NCBI RefSeq assembly: GCF_019320115.1 | Contig: NC_089597.1 | Span: 122,064,951 to 122,128,950 of the forward strand | Reading direction: 5' to 3' | DNA: 64,000 bases | Source of the DNA: Miscanthus floridulus | Taxonomy: Eukaryota > Streptophyta > Magnoliopsida > Poales > Poaceae | Part shown: positions 10,400-21,674 of the stretch, in pieces | How the letters are laid out: each line of letters starts with the position of its first letter | How positions within the stretch are numbered: the stretch's first letter is position 1 | The notes under the pieces: model-generated | What the model was told of the DNA's origin: nothing | Databases searched by the model: none | The model's input: only the letters and a program-made list of their open reading frames with translations | Program-made: the position numbers and the translations under genes

Positions 10400-12045
10400 G
10401 GATGACCTCCTCGATGTCTCAGATGCGGAGTGAACATCAACCTCCTCCCCAACCACCTACCTCGATGCAGCTCATCGAGGCCAGCAACGGCTGAGGTCGC
10501 ACCAGCCGAGAAAGCCCAGCCACGCTTAGTCATCGTCGGAGGCGAGTGCGGCTATGCTGCGGGGGCCGACGCTGTCGGTGTGCGACACAAGCGCCCTCGC
10601 CAGCCACGTCCGTGGCTCATCCATGGGCTCCCAGTCCATGGCCAAGATAGGGACAGCGGGCCTAGCCATAGTGCCCATGATCGTGCGTGGTGTCGACGCC
10701 CGGTCCATCGGAGGCTTGGACCACAACCTACTTTCGACGTCCGACGGCACTTCTTTGCTCCAGACGCAGAAGGCTAGCGCAAGGTCCTATCGTGTGGGTC
10801 ATCTGGAGGCCACGATGAGGCTCTGCCACCACGCCCAGTGCCCCGTTTTCCACCATAGCTGCTCAGGAAATGCCTCAATTGCCTCTCCTCCATGCACAGG
10901 GTGTCGACCTGCAGACTACCCTAGCGCTGCCTACGTTGCCGGGGCTTCCGCCACCATGAATGCGACTACAAGAGGCCTCGAGTAGGCTCGACAAGGACCA
11001 GCGTGCCTGATGAGTTGGGTGCACCCCATCGACACGTCTAGTCACACACTCACGGCGGTACATGTGGCTTGCACGCGGATGGAGGTGCGTGGGGCTCGGA
11101 CAAAGCCGTGGCGGACACCAGAGGGCGACGCGGCAAAAGACGCTGACACCGACGACGTCGTAGGCGTCGGGAATGACCAAGAGATTACGGCAACGCTGCG
11201 GCGCCAAACAACACTGTCACTGCCAACGATAGTGCTATCCAGGATAGTCACGGTGAGCCAGGAGGAGCTATGCTTACGTCGACCGCTGCTGTATCTGAGC
11301 CCACCAGTGAGGTATGGAGCCTTTTCGAGCTCGATATGTTGCTCACAAAGTACTCGGACACCACGCACACCACACACGACATCTTAGAGGACCCGATGAC
11401 GGAGGAGATTGCTGCCTCGCTCGTGGTCTGTCGGATGGCCACCAGTGGCCGCCTTGGTATCCCTGCTCAGACAGCAATAGGCTTCGCTCCATGGCCGCCT
11501 GAACACGGTCAGGCTTAGGTCACGCCACTTTGGGTGGCGCAGAACACCCCCTCAAGAGTTGCTGCCCCTGCAGAGGATGAGGAGGGCGGTCCACTTGGCA
11601 TTGGTCTGCCCGAGGCCACGGTGGATGCTGACATGTTCAGTATGCCGCCTCGGGAGGACCGCACGGTCGACGTCAGCAGTAGCTCCGCCGCGCGCCGCCT
11701 CAAGAGAGCTTCACCAGGCGCGTGCTGAAGAAGGTCGACTCTCCGCTTATTCGTGAGCCTCCCAAGCAGCCTCCTGCTAAGCCGATGATGCCATGGCGGA
11801 GCAGACGGTTGGTGGCTCGGGGGCTCTCTCGAGTACCTGCTTCCAAGCGAGGTGAGGTGCTGATCATGCAGCGTTTGGGCTACACCGAGTGTCCAGCAGC
11901 GCTATCCGCGTCGGAGCTGGAGGCCTTTGACAAGATCTTCGACGACAACTTGACTGCATCCAATGTCGAAGCGCTGGGCGCGCTTTTCTCGGACAGTGGA
12001 AAGGGCTCATCCAGCCAGCCGCGAAGACGCAAGGGTACCTCCTAG
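10400..12045 (+). pseudogene. L1-type LINE ORF1 (gag-like) pseudogene
   Basis: Plus-strand remnant of the nucleic-acid-binding ORF1 of a grass LINE. A CCHC knuckle is encoded at 10871-10912 (CLNCLSSMHRVSTC, spacing C-x2-C-x4-H-x4-C) and a second, damaged one follows at about 10925 (CLRCRGFRHHEC), separated by a TAG. The C-terminal part, open from 11722 to the TAG at 12043-12045, contains a basic RSRRLVARGLSRVPASKRGE segment and the helix ASNVEALGALFSDSG, the usual tail of such proteins. Frameshifts and stops break the middle. The sequence past the stop is displaced by the MULE inserted at 12050. No endonuclease/RT ORF follows directly, so the LINE copy is incomplete. It could instead be a gag-like gene of another retroelement. 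Confidence 0.6.
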
Positions 12046-12049
12046 GTCG

Positions 12050-12488
12050 CCAAATTTTTTATTTTCTAGCCTTTTTTCTTGAAATTTTTTCACAAATATG
12101 CCCCTGGAGGAAAGATTTTAAAATCTGGACCCTTAGCTCGGCGTCATCGTTGCTGACGCTGAGGTTACACGTCTTGGCGTCATCGTTGGTGGTGCCGAGC
12201 TCTTGGGCTCAACGCTGATGTGACGATGATTTGGTAGACATCTCAACGCCGTAGATTTTGCGGTCGAGCTCGGCGCCATGGTCACTGGTGCCGAGCCTCT
12301 TACGTTGGTGCAACTGTATGAGTAGAACGCTGCACTCACTGCCGTCTCTGATGGGACTGTTCAGCAGGAAAAACACGCACCGTTGCGTGGTGTCACGTCC
12401 ACTGTTCACAGCGGGCATCGGTCTACAGAGCTGTCCCATCACGTCGGTCGGACAGCCCTGCGTTCTCGGCTTCCCCAGGAAAAGCAAA
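12050..12488 (+). repeat. MULE left terminal inverted repeat
   Basis: Matches the reverse complement of 13930-14549. The match runs from the terminus through the segment GGGACTGTTCAGC(A/T)GGAAAAACAC to TTCCCCAGGAAAAGCAAAGC near 12488. It is shorter than the right arm because of an internal deletion of roughly 150 bp. Confidence 0.85.
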
Positions 12489-13211
12489 GCTCACGGGCTA
12501 CGGTCTACGGAGCTGTCCCGTCGCACGACTGCCAACTTGCCATGCCATTTCGGCTCCCTCCTTGTCGACATCGTGAACGAATATATACTGTACTAATAAA
12601 ATGGTTTTACAGCTCAATGCTCTTCGATTAATAAGCGCATTAAGTAACACCGTCAGTCTGCCACAGATACTATTCGTTAAAGGGTTTTTTATAATAAAAC
12701 CTCCATTTTTCATCGAGTCATTCCAGATTTGAATAGATTTATAAAAATAATATTAATATTTATATCTTTAAATAGTCGATCATAGAAAAATATATTCCAT
12801 AACTAATTTGATGATGCTTATTATGTGCCATAAATATTTACTCTATATACTTTCAAAAAAGAATGTAACTCTAGATTTGAGACTAGTCAAACTTTCTTAG
12901 GTTGGACCTATTTCATAGAAAAAAGTACTCATACTTATGGCCCCATTCGCGCGCCCTTAAACCCGGCTTGATCCACTTCTTTTTTTTATCTGGAACAGTG
13001 TTTTCCTCTCACAAATTCCTCCAAACCATCCAAATTCCTCCAGGACCATACCATCCAATGTCTCTGTATACATTTACTACGAAAATATATTTCATGATCA
13101 ATCAATGATGCTTATTTAATACAAAAAATATTAATACTTTTTTATAAAGGAGAGTTAAAATTGTTTGACTTTTTATAAGGAGTATATAAGAGTTAATTTT
13201 TTTAGGGTATT

Positions 13212-13214
<3 letters not shown>

Positions 13215-13245
<31 letters not shown>
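13215..13245. repeat. (TA)n microsatellite
   Basis: About fifteen TA units inside the MULE. Confidence 0.9.
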
Positions 13246-13248
<3 letters not shown>

Positions 13249-13929
13249 GTTAAAGTTAAAATTACATGACTCACCGAGAATCATAATAGTGCATATTTTT
13301 TTCTCGCCATGTATTTAGATTACATTGTGCTTTAGCTTTGTGTGTGTAAATGCCATGTATGTGCACACGAGTCGTGGTATGCAGGCTATGGCCATGTTCT
13401 TTACGTCGAGAAGTACCATTCGCTGATTTGCTGTGAAAGAAAAACACTGTCCATGACCGATAAGTTCAAACAAACAGGGCCGGCTACCAACTCGACTGCC
13501 CACGAGCACTCCAAAGAGAGTTGAGACCGTGAGTAGAGCGACGAACCGTCCAGCGACAAATTGGTGGTAATATATGCCGAGTTCTGCACGCTTTTTTTTT
13601 CTTTTTGAACTGTCAGCACGCTCTTGAGGGGGCTTAATCAGCATTTCAATTGAGCATCATAGCAGAACAGCAGGAGGCTGAGCAGGCAGCAAAGATTTCA
13701 TATAAGAACGTTGTAAAAGTGTAAAACAGCACCCCAAGTGCAGCATATGTTTATGAACAACGAGAACCGGATTCAAATTTTGAAGCGGAAATGCCATGCA
13801 TCCAGACTCGGGAGACGATACCACAAAACAAAACATGACGAGTACTGCTCGATCGACGAGTGATCACTGGATAAGTACAACTTTGTTAGGCGGAGTACTG
13901 CAATGCAAATTAAAGAAAGACCAGAGAGA

Positions 13930-14549
13930 CAAGAGAGTACTGCTTTGCTTTTCCTGGGGAAGCCGGGAACGCAGGGCTCGGTTTTCGTCGTTGCAGGCTC
14001 GCGGGCTCGCAACAATGCCACTGATGGCGCACCCACGACCCACGAGGGCAGGGCAGAGTGGCAGACGTCAGAAGCAGGCCGGCAGCTCTGCGGCAGGATG
14101 CCTTTTTGCTTTTGCTTGGCCGCACGGCACACAGAGGTATGGGCACCCGCGGCAGCGATGGCCACTGTGGACAGTGGACGCGACGCCACGGGGCGCTGTG
14201 TGTTTTTCCAGCTGAACAGTCCCATCGGAGACGGCAGTGAATGCAGCCTTCTAATCCTACAATTGCACCAACGTAAAAGGTTTGCCGCCGGTAACCACGG
14301 CTCCGACCTTACGTCAAGATCTACGATCTCGAGCTCGGTGTTAAGATCTACGGTGTCGAGCTGCTTGCCAAATTACCTCACGTCAGCGTCGAGTCCAAGT
14401 GCTCAGCACCAGCAATAATGGCGCCGAGACGTGTAAGCTCGGCGCCAGCAACTATGTCGCCAAGCTAAGAGTCCAAATTTCAAAATCTTTCCTCCATGAA
14501 CATATTTGTGAAATTTTTTCAAAAAAGAGGCTAAAAATAAAAAATTCGG
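13930..14549 (-). repeat. MULE right terminal inverted repeat
   Basis: Reverse-complement partner of 12050-12488. It keeps a segment (about 13975-14140) absent from the left arm. Clear anchor: GCTTTGCTTTTCCTGGGGAA at 13943 against its complement near 12470. Confidence 0.85.
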
Positions 14550-14559
14550 CCTAGGTCGC

Positions 14560-16150
14560 ACCGCTGCGTCGATAGTGGTTGTTTTCTTTTATGTAATATT
14601 GAAACTAGAGATCTTCTACTATGATGGTCCAGCTACAGCTGTTTTAGGTCGACCTCCTTTGGCACTCGGTAGATGCGCGTTGTCTGTATGTTTAAACTCT
14701 TCTTTTTAATATAATGATACGTAAATCTTTTGCGTATACGAGAAAAAAAAAACAAAGTTCTTTTTGGAATGCTTCTTTGGTGTAGCACAGTTTTACATAA
14801 AAACCTGAAACAAACTTCAGTACGCTCTTTTTTTTTTTTTGAAAACATAACTTCAGTACGCTCTTAAAGGTTTTGTTTCAAGACTTCTGTCTCGCTGGGT
14901 AGTGCTTCAGATGAGGGCTTCTGAGCCGTGCATTGCAGATGTGGTATGTGTTTTCCTGAGAAGACACCGGATAAGACACACCGTCTTGGGCTTAATCGTG
15001 TCTGTTTTGTGTTCACGAGTTGAAACTTCTCCCCTGGCCCCTTCAGACAGTTGTCTAATCTGGAAAGCTACATGCCCCGTCCAGTGCTTCATTTACTTGT
15101 GCTGGACTGCTGGGGCTTGGTGGTAAGGTTATCTTGTCCTGACGAGCTTCCGTGGTGGAGGCACGAATGAAAAGTGAAAACTGCTACCAGTAGCCTCTGG
15201 TTTCTTCCATGTGGATTATTGAATCTATAGTCATGATGTTCAATTTTTCTTAAGATGCTCTCACTCCGAGACGTTGAGACTTGAGAATTGAGTTTAGCAG
15301 GGAATAAGGTACGTCCTGTTGGCGTTTCTTTTGATCCTACCACCTGTGTAATGCATGTCTGCTCTGGTAACATGCTCCATGGTGGTCCATATAATTGAGC
15401 ATTCGAGCTGCCTTCGTGCTAGAGCTACAATTGTTTTAGTGATCTTATCGGTGAGGTCAACGGCAACAGGCAAGGAACCAAATCGAAGTAATATGCCGAT
15501 TTGCCTGTCAGTTTGGCTGACCACGTCGCTGACATTATCATATCGATCCTATCTTGATCTGCAAAGAACCAAATCGAAGTAATATGTTTTCGTCGACACT
15601 GATGCCCGAATGGGCAGGTGTCGGTGGAAGGGGTAGCACATTTGGAGCTAAATACTCGGTCGAGAATCACTTTGTGGTTAGTCGTTAGGGCTATGATGTT
15701 CTGGTGTTGTGGATATTTTCTGCGTTTTAATCTATGCCTATGTAAAGTTTTCAGCCATGGTTTCCCTTATAAACTAGGCCAATTCTATTTATCTTAATTG
15801 AAAGACGAGCTCCTGCCATTACTTTCAAAAAGAAAAAAGAATCGCTTTGCGGGTGACATGGAGCACGGCTAAACAGCAGATATAACTACATCAATACAGT
15901 TTCGCTTCGACATGTAGCAGGAAAAAAAATGCTCTTTCCCAATATTGATGATTACACCTCATTATACATAAATAGACATAACTGATGTCAATACACTAGT
16001 AATAGTCATTAAAAAACTAGACCGAGCCCTAAATCAACTGAAGAGAGGGAAGCAAAGAACGACGAACGCCTGAGGAGGTCCTACATCTTGCTGGGCCTCT
16101 ATGCATCTTCCGTTGGCTTTGCTCCAAATGCTTTGGTGTTGTGATATTGG
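14560..16150. other. No identified gene
   Basis: Mixed-composition sequence with short poly-A/T runs. A 20-bp direct repeat AACCAAATCGAAGTAATATG occurs near 15476 and 15568. No protein domain, tRNA or element terminus could be supported. Confidence 0.4.
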
Positions 16151-16531
16151 CGTCTCATGCGGAAGCGATTGCTTGAATCTACCGCGAGATGCTCCCGAGA
16201 GATCGCACACACCACGTAGGAGACTCGATGTTTGGTAACAAGGTTCAGCCGAAGCCTACGTCCCCAGGGCATTGCTTACGGGCGCTGCTCCCCGAAACCA
16301 CGACACTGGCCGCCCGAGGCGCCGGCCAAAACCATGGCACCCCTTTCGAGCCTGTCACCTTTGTGTTGCTACTCTCAAGTGGTGGGTTACAAGTGCACCC
16401 TCCTCCTCCTTTTATAAAGGGGCTGAGTTACAAGAGTCAATACCTAACTCACTTAACCATATACTACTAATTACAACACAAATCCACTATAACCCCATTA
16501 ATACAAATAAATATTCGACACATTTCTAACA
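16150..16531 (-). mobile_element. Probable LTR (minus orientation), start at 16531
   Basis: Read on the minus strand, 16531 begins TGTTAGAAATGTGTCGAATA and leads to a TATA-like TTTATAAAAGGAGG (about 16425-16410) and then GC-rich leader-like sequence. Immediately before it (16532-16555) lies a GAGGACAAGGGGGCGCC stretch resembling the end of a retrotransposon internal domain. The other LTR end was not found, so the left limit is approximate. It could instead be a plus-oriented LTR end followed by a TGGCGCC-type PBS. Confidence 0.4.
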
Positions 16532-17271
16532 TTTGGCGCCCCCTTGTCCTCGATCTTCTTAATCATGTGTTGACGCTTCACCTTCTCGGCTTCTTGGTAA
16601 CCTTCACGTAGCTTCCGTAGCTTCCGTTTAGTATTCTCCATCTTCTTGCTTTGAGTGATGACCGGCTTCTTAGCCTCCATCTTCTCGCTTTGAGCGGCAA
16701 CCGGCTTCTTGGCCTCCATCTTCTCGCTTTGGGTGACGATCGGCTTCTTGGCCTCCATCTTCTCACTTTGAGCGACAACCTTCTTGATTGCTGTAGAGAT
16801 GCCCTGGCGTGGGATCTGATCAACAGAGAGCATGACAAGCTCATCCTTCACTGATGTAGCTGTGGCGACGTTGGCCGCCTTCCACCCGTGCACTACGTCA
16901 CCTGCGAGGGTCCAGATCCAGGCCGAGACATGGTTCCCGAGGGCGCCGATGGCCCTTGCGAGGTCAGTGGTCGCCAGTGCGTTGTGCAGGACAGGCGCCA
17001 GCCGCAGAGTCTCGAGCGCTTCCACCATAACATCATCAAGCGCAACGCAGAGCTGCTTGGCCACGTCGTCGTCCGCGGCGGGGTGTAGGAGCTGGACGAT
17101 CCGGACCCCCACTTCTCGGAACGCGGCGCGCAGGTGGTCGGCTGCCTTGATTGCTTCGTCAATGGCACCGAAAGCGCTGTAGAACGGCCTCCGGCGCAGG
17201 CTCGGCCCTGGGGCAGGGCGAGCGGGGCGGCCGCTCGAGGCCCTCCATGGCTCCACGCCAAAGTTCCCCAC
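16498..17271 (-). CDS. MED26-like / TFIIS N-terminal-domain ORF, probably a captured gene fragment
   Basis: A 257-residue open frame on the minus strand. Residues about 30-132 resemble the N-terminal helical domain of plant Mediator subunit 26 and TFIIS: FYSAFGAIDEAIKAAD, then LETLRLAPVLHNAL, a T-DLARAIGALGNH block and LAGDVVHGWKA. Residues 167-210 are nearly four 12-residue repeats of the form AQSEKMEAKKPV. Residues about 208-236 (ENTKRKLR...EGYQEAEKVKRQ) match the basic tail of plant MED26 proteins. The last 15-20 residues read into LTR-like sequence and are not MED26-like. MED26 links Mediator to elongation factors in the nucleus. The single exon, the acidic/basic repeats and the fusion to LTR-like sequence favour a fragment carried by a retroelement or a decayed gene over an intact locus. 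The start at 17271 is simply the first ATG. Confidence 0.55.
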   Translation of the reverse strand: MGNFGVEPWRASSGRPARPAPGPSLRRRPFYSAFGAIDEAIKAADHLRAAFREVGVRIVQLLHPAADDDVAKQLCVALDDVMVEALETLRLAPVLHNALATTDLARAIGALGNHVSAWIWTLAGDVVHGWKAANVATATSVKDELVMLSVDQIPRQGISTAIKKVVAQSEKMEAKKPIVTQSEKMEAKKPVAAQSEKMEAKKPVITQSKKMENTKRKLRKLREGYQEAEKVKRQHMIKKIEDKGAPNVRNVSNIYLY

Positions 17272-17410
17272 CAGGGATGTATATTATACTTTGTATGGCT
17301 TTTGGTTCTAATTTGTCTAAAAGTGGATGAACTTAACGTAGATAGGTTGCACGTAGAGGTACATAGGCGGGAGAGAGGAAGACATGCTGGGTGGCATGGG
17401 ATGATATGAT

Positions 17411-18245
17411 TATGCCAAAGTTTCTTGGCGGAATGGGCTTCTAAGATATTGAGCTATTCAATCTTACTTTGCTTGAGAAGTAGGTTTGACGGATCCTTCA
17501 GGAACCGGCATCTTTGAGCGCCCGGATTTTAAAGAAGGTTTATTTTCCACAAGGTGATCAATCTTGGCTCCGCCCCCTCTAAAATCTGGTGATCAATTTT
17601 GGATGGCAGGGAACTGCCTCAGCTCGGCCTGATCAGGAGAATCGACTTAGGTTTGGCTAGGTTAGTTTGGAATATGGACTGGCTACCGAGTAATAGTATG
17701 CGGCGGCCAGTACCCAGCACTCGCCCACAGCTTGTGAGCGAGCTAATTGACAGCACATTGATAGCTTGGGAACGAATAAAGCTTCAGGAATTATTCATAC
17801 AAACTGATATTGATGTGATTCTTAATATCCCTCTATGTCATCAGAGCCAACCGGATTTCCGGGCTTGGCATCATGACAAGGCGGGAGTTTTCACAGTGAG
17901 ATTCGCATATAGAATGCTTATTATGCGGCGTGCTTTGTCGGAGACTGCAACAAGGTCTAATAGGAGAGAGGAAGAGAAGTAGTGGCCGTCCTTGTGGCAG
18001 GTCATGGTGCCTTCAAAGGTATGAATTTTTATTTGGCGGCTCACAAAGCACTCATTGCCATCAGCAGATGTTCTTCGCTGTAGAAATATGGCTGATCATG
18101 ACCAATGTGCTTTATGTGGAGCCCTTGATTCTTGGAAACATTCCTTGCTTGAGTGTAATATGGCGAGATGTGTATGGGCATTGAAGAGCGAGAAAATCGT
18201 CGAACACCTCAGCAAGATGCAGGAGGAAAGCTCAAGAGGTTGATT
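17411..18245 (+). pseudogene. LINE ORF2 C-terminal fragment (zf-RVT region)
   Basis: Plus strand. It includes LGLIRRIDLG, W-x2-DWLPSNSMRRP, PQLVSELIDSTLIAWERIKLQELF, DFRAWHHDKAGVFTVRFAYRML and then, after a frame change near 17980, RNMADHDQCALCGALDSWKHSLLECNMARCVWAL (the first half of which is the Cys/His zf-RVT motif). This is the region after the reverse transcriptase in plant L1-type ORF2. The RT and endonuclease are absent. It ends near 18245 with a TGA. It may belong to the same LINE as the ORF1 remnant at 10.4-12.0 kb, but the intervening ORF2 body is missing, so this is not shown. Confidence 0.75.
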
Positions 18246-18249
18246 GGCG

Positions 18250-20395
18250 AACATGTTTGAAATAATGTCCCATGCCGATCTTATTCGGGTGTTGGTAACT
18301 ATGTGGGCAATTTGGTATGCAAGAAGCAAGATGAAGGCCTCAAAAATGAAGGCCCGTACATCGAGAAGGTTCTAGAGATGAAGACCTGCACCCCGAGTGA
18401 AGCCGATGAACCATGTTACAGACGCAGCAGAAGGAGTCAAAGCCCAAAGAGGAAGATGTCCGAAAGATCAAGGCGCTTGGAGCTAGAATCAAAGCCTTGG
18501 GAATTGGAGCATGTATAAGTTAGAGTCGTGCTCGTGCTCTTTTCTCCATGCCCTTTTTTCCCATAGAGTTTTTGGATGGAGTTTTTAGTGGGCCACGCAC
18601 GTGCAAGTTACGAAGGGCGATCCTTGCAACCAAGGTTTGAGTTGTATTGTGCCTCTTCTTGTATGAGCATCTACTAGGTCATGTAGTACCGGCCATAACC
18701 TAGTAGCTAAGGGGCTACTATTGGGGGAGCCCATATTCATATAGGCCAAACTCCCCCTTATAAACTAGGTTGCAAAATGTCGTTGCCTATATATAATGCC
18801 AAGAGCATGACGATAAGAAACTCTCCCCTCTCACTCATTTGCAAATCCTAATCACCAACTCTCCTCTCTCTACCCGCTTAACATGTTCAGAACGTAAGTT
18901 TCTAACAAATACAATCTTGTTTCAACTATGTTAGTTTCAGTTAATAATTGTTCAATTCCTCGCGTAATCAAGAAATTTGTCTCAAGAGAAATTAAATGGT
19001 TGACAACTACATGCATTGAGGAACAACTTTATTCAATCTAGTTTATAAAAATGCTTTTGTATATATTTCATATATTTATTGGTAACATTATTACATAAAT
19101 ATGAGGATTATTGATATGATATTTATAATAAGGGCCTCGATTTCAGAGTGTCACTCTATGTCCTAGTAAACTCAGCACCGGGACTGCTCTAGTGTCGGAG
19201 GGGGCTCCCGCTCTGCTCGTTGGCCAAGGCGGCGGTGGGCGTGGGATGCATCGTGCAAGGTCTCGTGGATGGGTGGTGGATTAGATGGGGAGATGAGAGA
19301 GCCGCGCGAGCAGTGATTATAGGACCATGAGTACGTGAGTTCAAGTTGGATACGCGGTCGCGAAAAAATAGAATCGGATGCACGGTCGAGTCGGATACAC
19401 GCGCGAGTAGTATTCTTTTCTCTCTCATTCATTTGTGAGCCAAGAACAGATTAAAGCAGGAACCACAGATGGATTTAATCAAAAGTAAAAAAATTCAGTG
19501 GCCAAGAAATGGACGAATTTCAGAAAATTCAGTCAATTATTTTGACTAGTCAAAAATTTATAGTTTGATAAAGTTTTATCAAAATTTTAGCAAAGTTGAA
19601 GAAAGCCATGGCACCGTAACTATGAATATGTAACATCAACAACGAAAAGGATCCTTCTGATTCTCAAAGAATGAGGGGCAAGGGGATTGATACCAAGAAA
19701 GATTTCTTCCATACTTGACCCAAAGCCTTTCTCGAGCAGTTCATCATGCTAGATGGCACTCAACTTCTCTTGTCAGTTATCCAGATGCCCTCCAAGCAAA
19801 CTAACCTTGCTAAGTGCTAGCCAGGTGAAAGTTCTTATCGCTAGTAGTTACTCGTTTCATATTGCTTACTATTTTTATATAGCTAGAAAGTTGAGTAAGA
19901 AGTTCTTTTATTCTATAGAAAAATCACTTTCTTGTTTTATTTTTCTCATTATATAACGCTGAGAAGAAGGTTCCTTTTTGGGTATCCCCGGGAAGAGATC
20001 CAGTTCAACACACACATTTTGTGTGGGTGCACAGTGCATGGCTCTATGAAGTGAACACAAAAGCAGAAGTAGCAAAAAAACACTTAAAGGTGTAGTGTTA
20101 CCACACTTCGTTAAATTTATCGACGCCGCTAGCGCCCGGACGCCGGTGCACTGGCGCCTGCTTCTTCTTTCCCATGCTCGGCCTACCCCCGCCCGTCCTC
20201 CTACGCCTATGCCTAACTGCTCCTCCCTCGCCCTCCCCCGCTGGCCACCACCCCGCCGCGATGCGGTAGGGTCTCACCGGAGCTCCACCACCGTGGCCGC
20301 GAAGCTTCAGTGAGACCCTACTGCACCAGCGGTGTCCTCCTTCTTCCCTCCCCCCTCACGCCACTGCCATCTTCCCCAACTCTAGTGAGCACTAC
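18250..20395. other. Unassigned stretch
   Basis: No domain could be supported. 18540-18900 has an LTR- or promoter-like look (TATATATAATGCC near 18788 followed by a CT-rich leader), but neither terminus was found. 19000-20100 is AT-rich and featureless. 20100-20300 is GC-rich with no convincing frame. The last 5 bp (actac, 20391-20395) are the candidate TSD of Tat-2. Confidence 0.35.
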
Positions 20396-20427
20396 TGTCA
20401 GTGTTTCGAATAAACACCAACTAGTAA
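20396..20427 (-). mobile_element. Tat-2 3' LTR, distal 32 bp
   Basis: Begins TGTCAGTGTTTCG at 20396 and runs to the insertion point of Tat-3. It resumes at 31434; the target bases agtaa are duplicated on both sides of Tat-3. Confidence 0.8.
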
Positions 20428-21621
20428 TGTCGGGTTCATAAACCCGGGGTTCCTCGGGGACCGGCTTCCACGCCAAGGCTCGGCCTAGAAGAACGACCTT
20501 TTCTTCTTCTGTACCAGCCCAAGAGTCTGAACTCAATAAACCGGAGCACTCACTTCAGGCCCAGGCCACCTTTGGCCCATCTCTCCGATCGGAGCACTAG
20601 CTCAGGCTCGGGCCAGCTCCGAACGGCCTCTCCGATCGAAGCGCTAGCGTCAAGCCCCAGCTACCTCCGCACGGCCTCCACTCGGAAAACCTGACCCGAG
20701 GACCGCCTCTGACTCCGACCCTGTGCCTCCGACCGGGATTCATAGAAAAACACCGCCATCACTATTCTCCGACTGACGCGCCAGAACTGACTAGGGATCA
20801 TCCGACTGGGGACGCCCGCTCAGAAAGAACCAGAAGGCGTGTGGAGAAAGGCAAGGCATGGCTCACAAGTCAACACCACTGTACTAGGGACCATACCCTG
20901 CACAAAGCAGTGCTCTGCAGCCACCCTGACACAAAGTATTGTAGGGGCCACTAGAAACTCCCATATGGTAAGCCCCCTCCGCGTGTCTCTAGACACCGAT
21001 TGCGGTATGGGCTCTAGGATTTGCCATACCGGGTGAACATAGCATAGCTCCTCACATGCCACTAGGCATCCAGAAGTATTTTGCAGGTACCAACGTCATC
21101 CTTCCTGAAGAAGATAGCTCGACCTTCCGTACACGTCTGGCATCCTACAGCGACATCAACAGTATTGGGGGCGTCAACCATTATCCAGTTTACATCACCG
21201 TAGGCAGCAAGGCTTAGAAATATCTGTACTCTCTCTCCCTCACCTGTAGAGCCATCCCCTTCATCTATAAAAGGAGATACGCTCCCTCCAATTGGGCAGA
21301 TCGAGTTTCTTCAAGCTCAGACTCACTAGATCGACATCAACACTCCCAACCGCAGGACAACCCAGTTCCGACCACGACCCTTCCGGTCGGAGCCAACCGA
21401 ACCTCTTGTATCCCACCTTCTTCCTCCTTCTCGTTTGTACCCCCACTACAGACTTTGAGCACCTGGGCTCAGGAATAAAGTCGTCGACCAACCCCGACTA
21501 GATGTAGGGCACGTTGCCTGAACTAGTATAAATCCTATGTCATTGTGTGCTAGGCCACCTCCGATCATAACGTGCAGCAAAACTACAAATATTTACTAGT
21601 TGGTCACTTTCTGCATCGACA
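20428..21621 (+). mobile_element. Tat-3 5' LTR
   Basis: 1194 bp, TGTCGGGTTC to GCATCGACA. TATA box CTATAAAAGG near 21263. It matches the 3' LTR (30232-31428) along its whole length. Confidence 0.95.
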
Positions 21622-21641
21622 GTTGGCGCCGTCCATGGGGA
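21622..21641 (+). other. Tat-3 primer-binding site
   Basis: GTTGGCGCCGTCCATGGGGA directly after the LTR. The same site occurs reversed in Tat-1 at 5771. The GGCGCCGT core resembles tRNA-Asp-type PBSs of Tat elements; exact tRNA not established. Confidence 0.7.
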
Positions 21642-21674
21642 AGACGTTGTACGTTCCACTTTTTTGGTAATCGG

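Larger units (their letters stand above)
12050..14549. mobile_element. Non-autonomous MULE with long TIRs
   Basis: 2.5-kb element flanked by the 9-bp duplication cctaggtcg (12041-12049 and 14550-14558), the TSD length of Mutator-like elements. Terminal inverted repeats begin CCAAATTTTTTATTTTCTAGCC on the left and CCGAATTTTTTATTTTTAGCC on the reversed right end, and continue for more than 400 bp through CTCGGCGCCA-type motifs. No transposase is recognisable inside. It interrupts the LINE ORF1 copy at its stop codon. The inner 1.4 kb holds a TA microsatellite and AT-rich sequence without a supported ORF. Confidence 0.88.

Noticed and set aside
12940..13486. Possible hAT-type MITE inside the MULE (GGCCCCATTCG... 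and reversed GGCCCTGTTTG...)
   Set aside because: Termini only loosely match and no 8-bp duplication could be found.
20818..21062. 80-codon minus-strand frame repeated at 30543-30866
   Set aside because: Both copies lie inside the two Tat-3 LTRs; the similarity reflects LTR identity, not a gene family.
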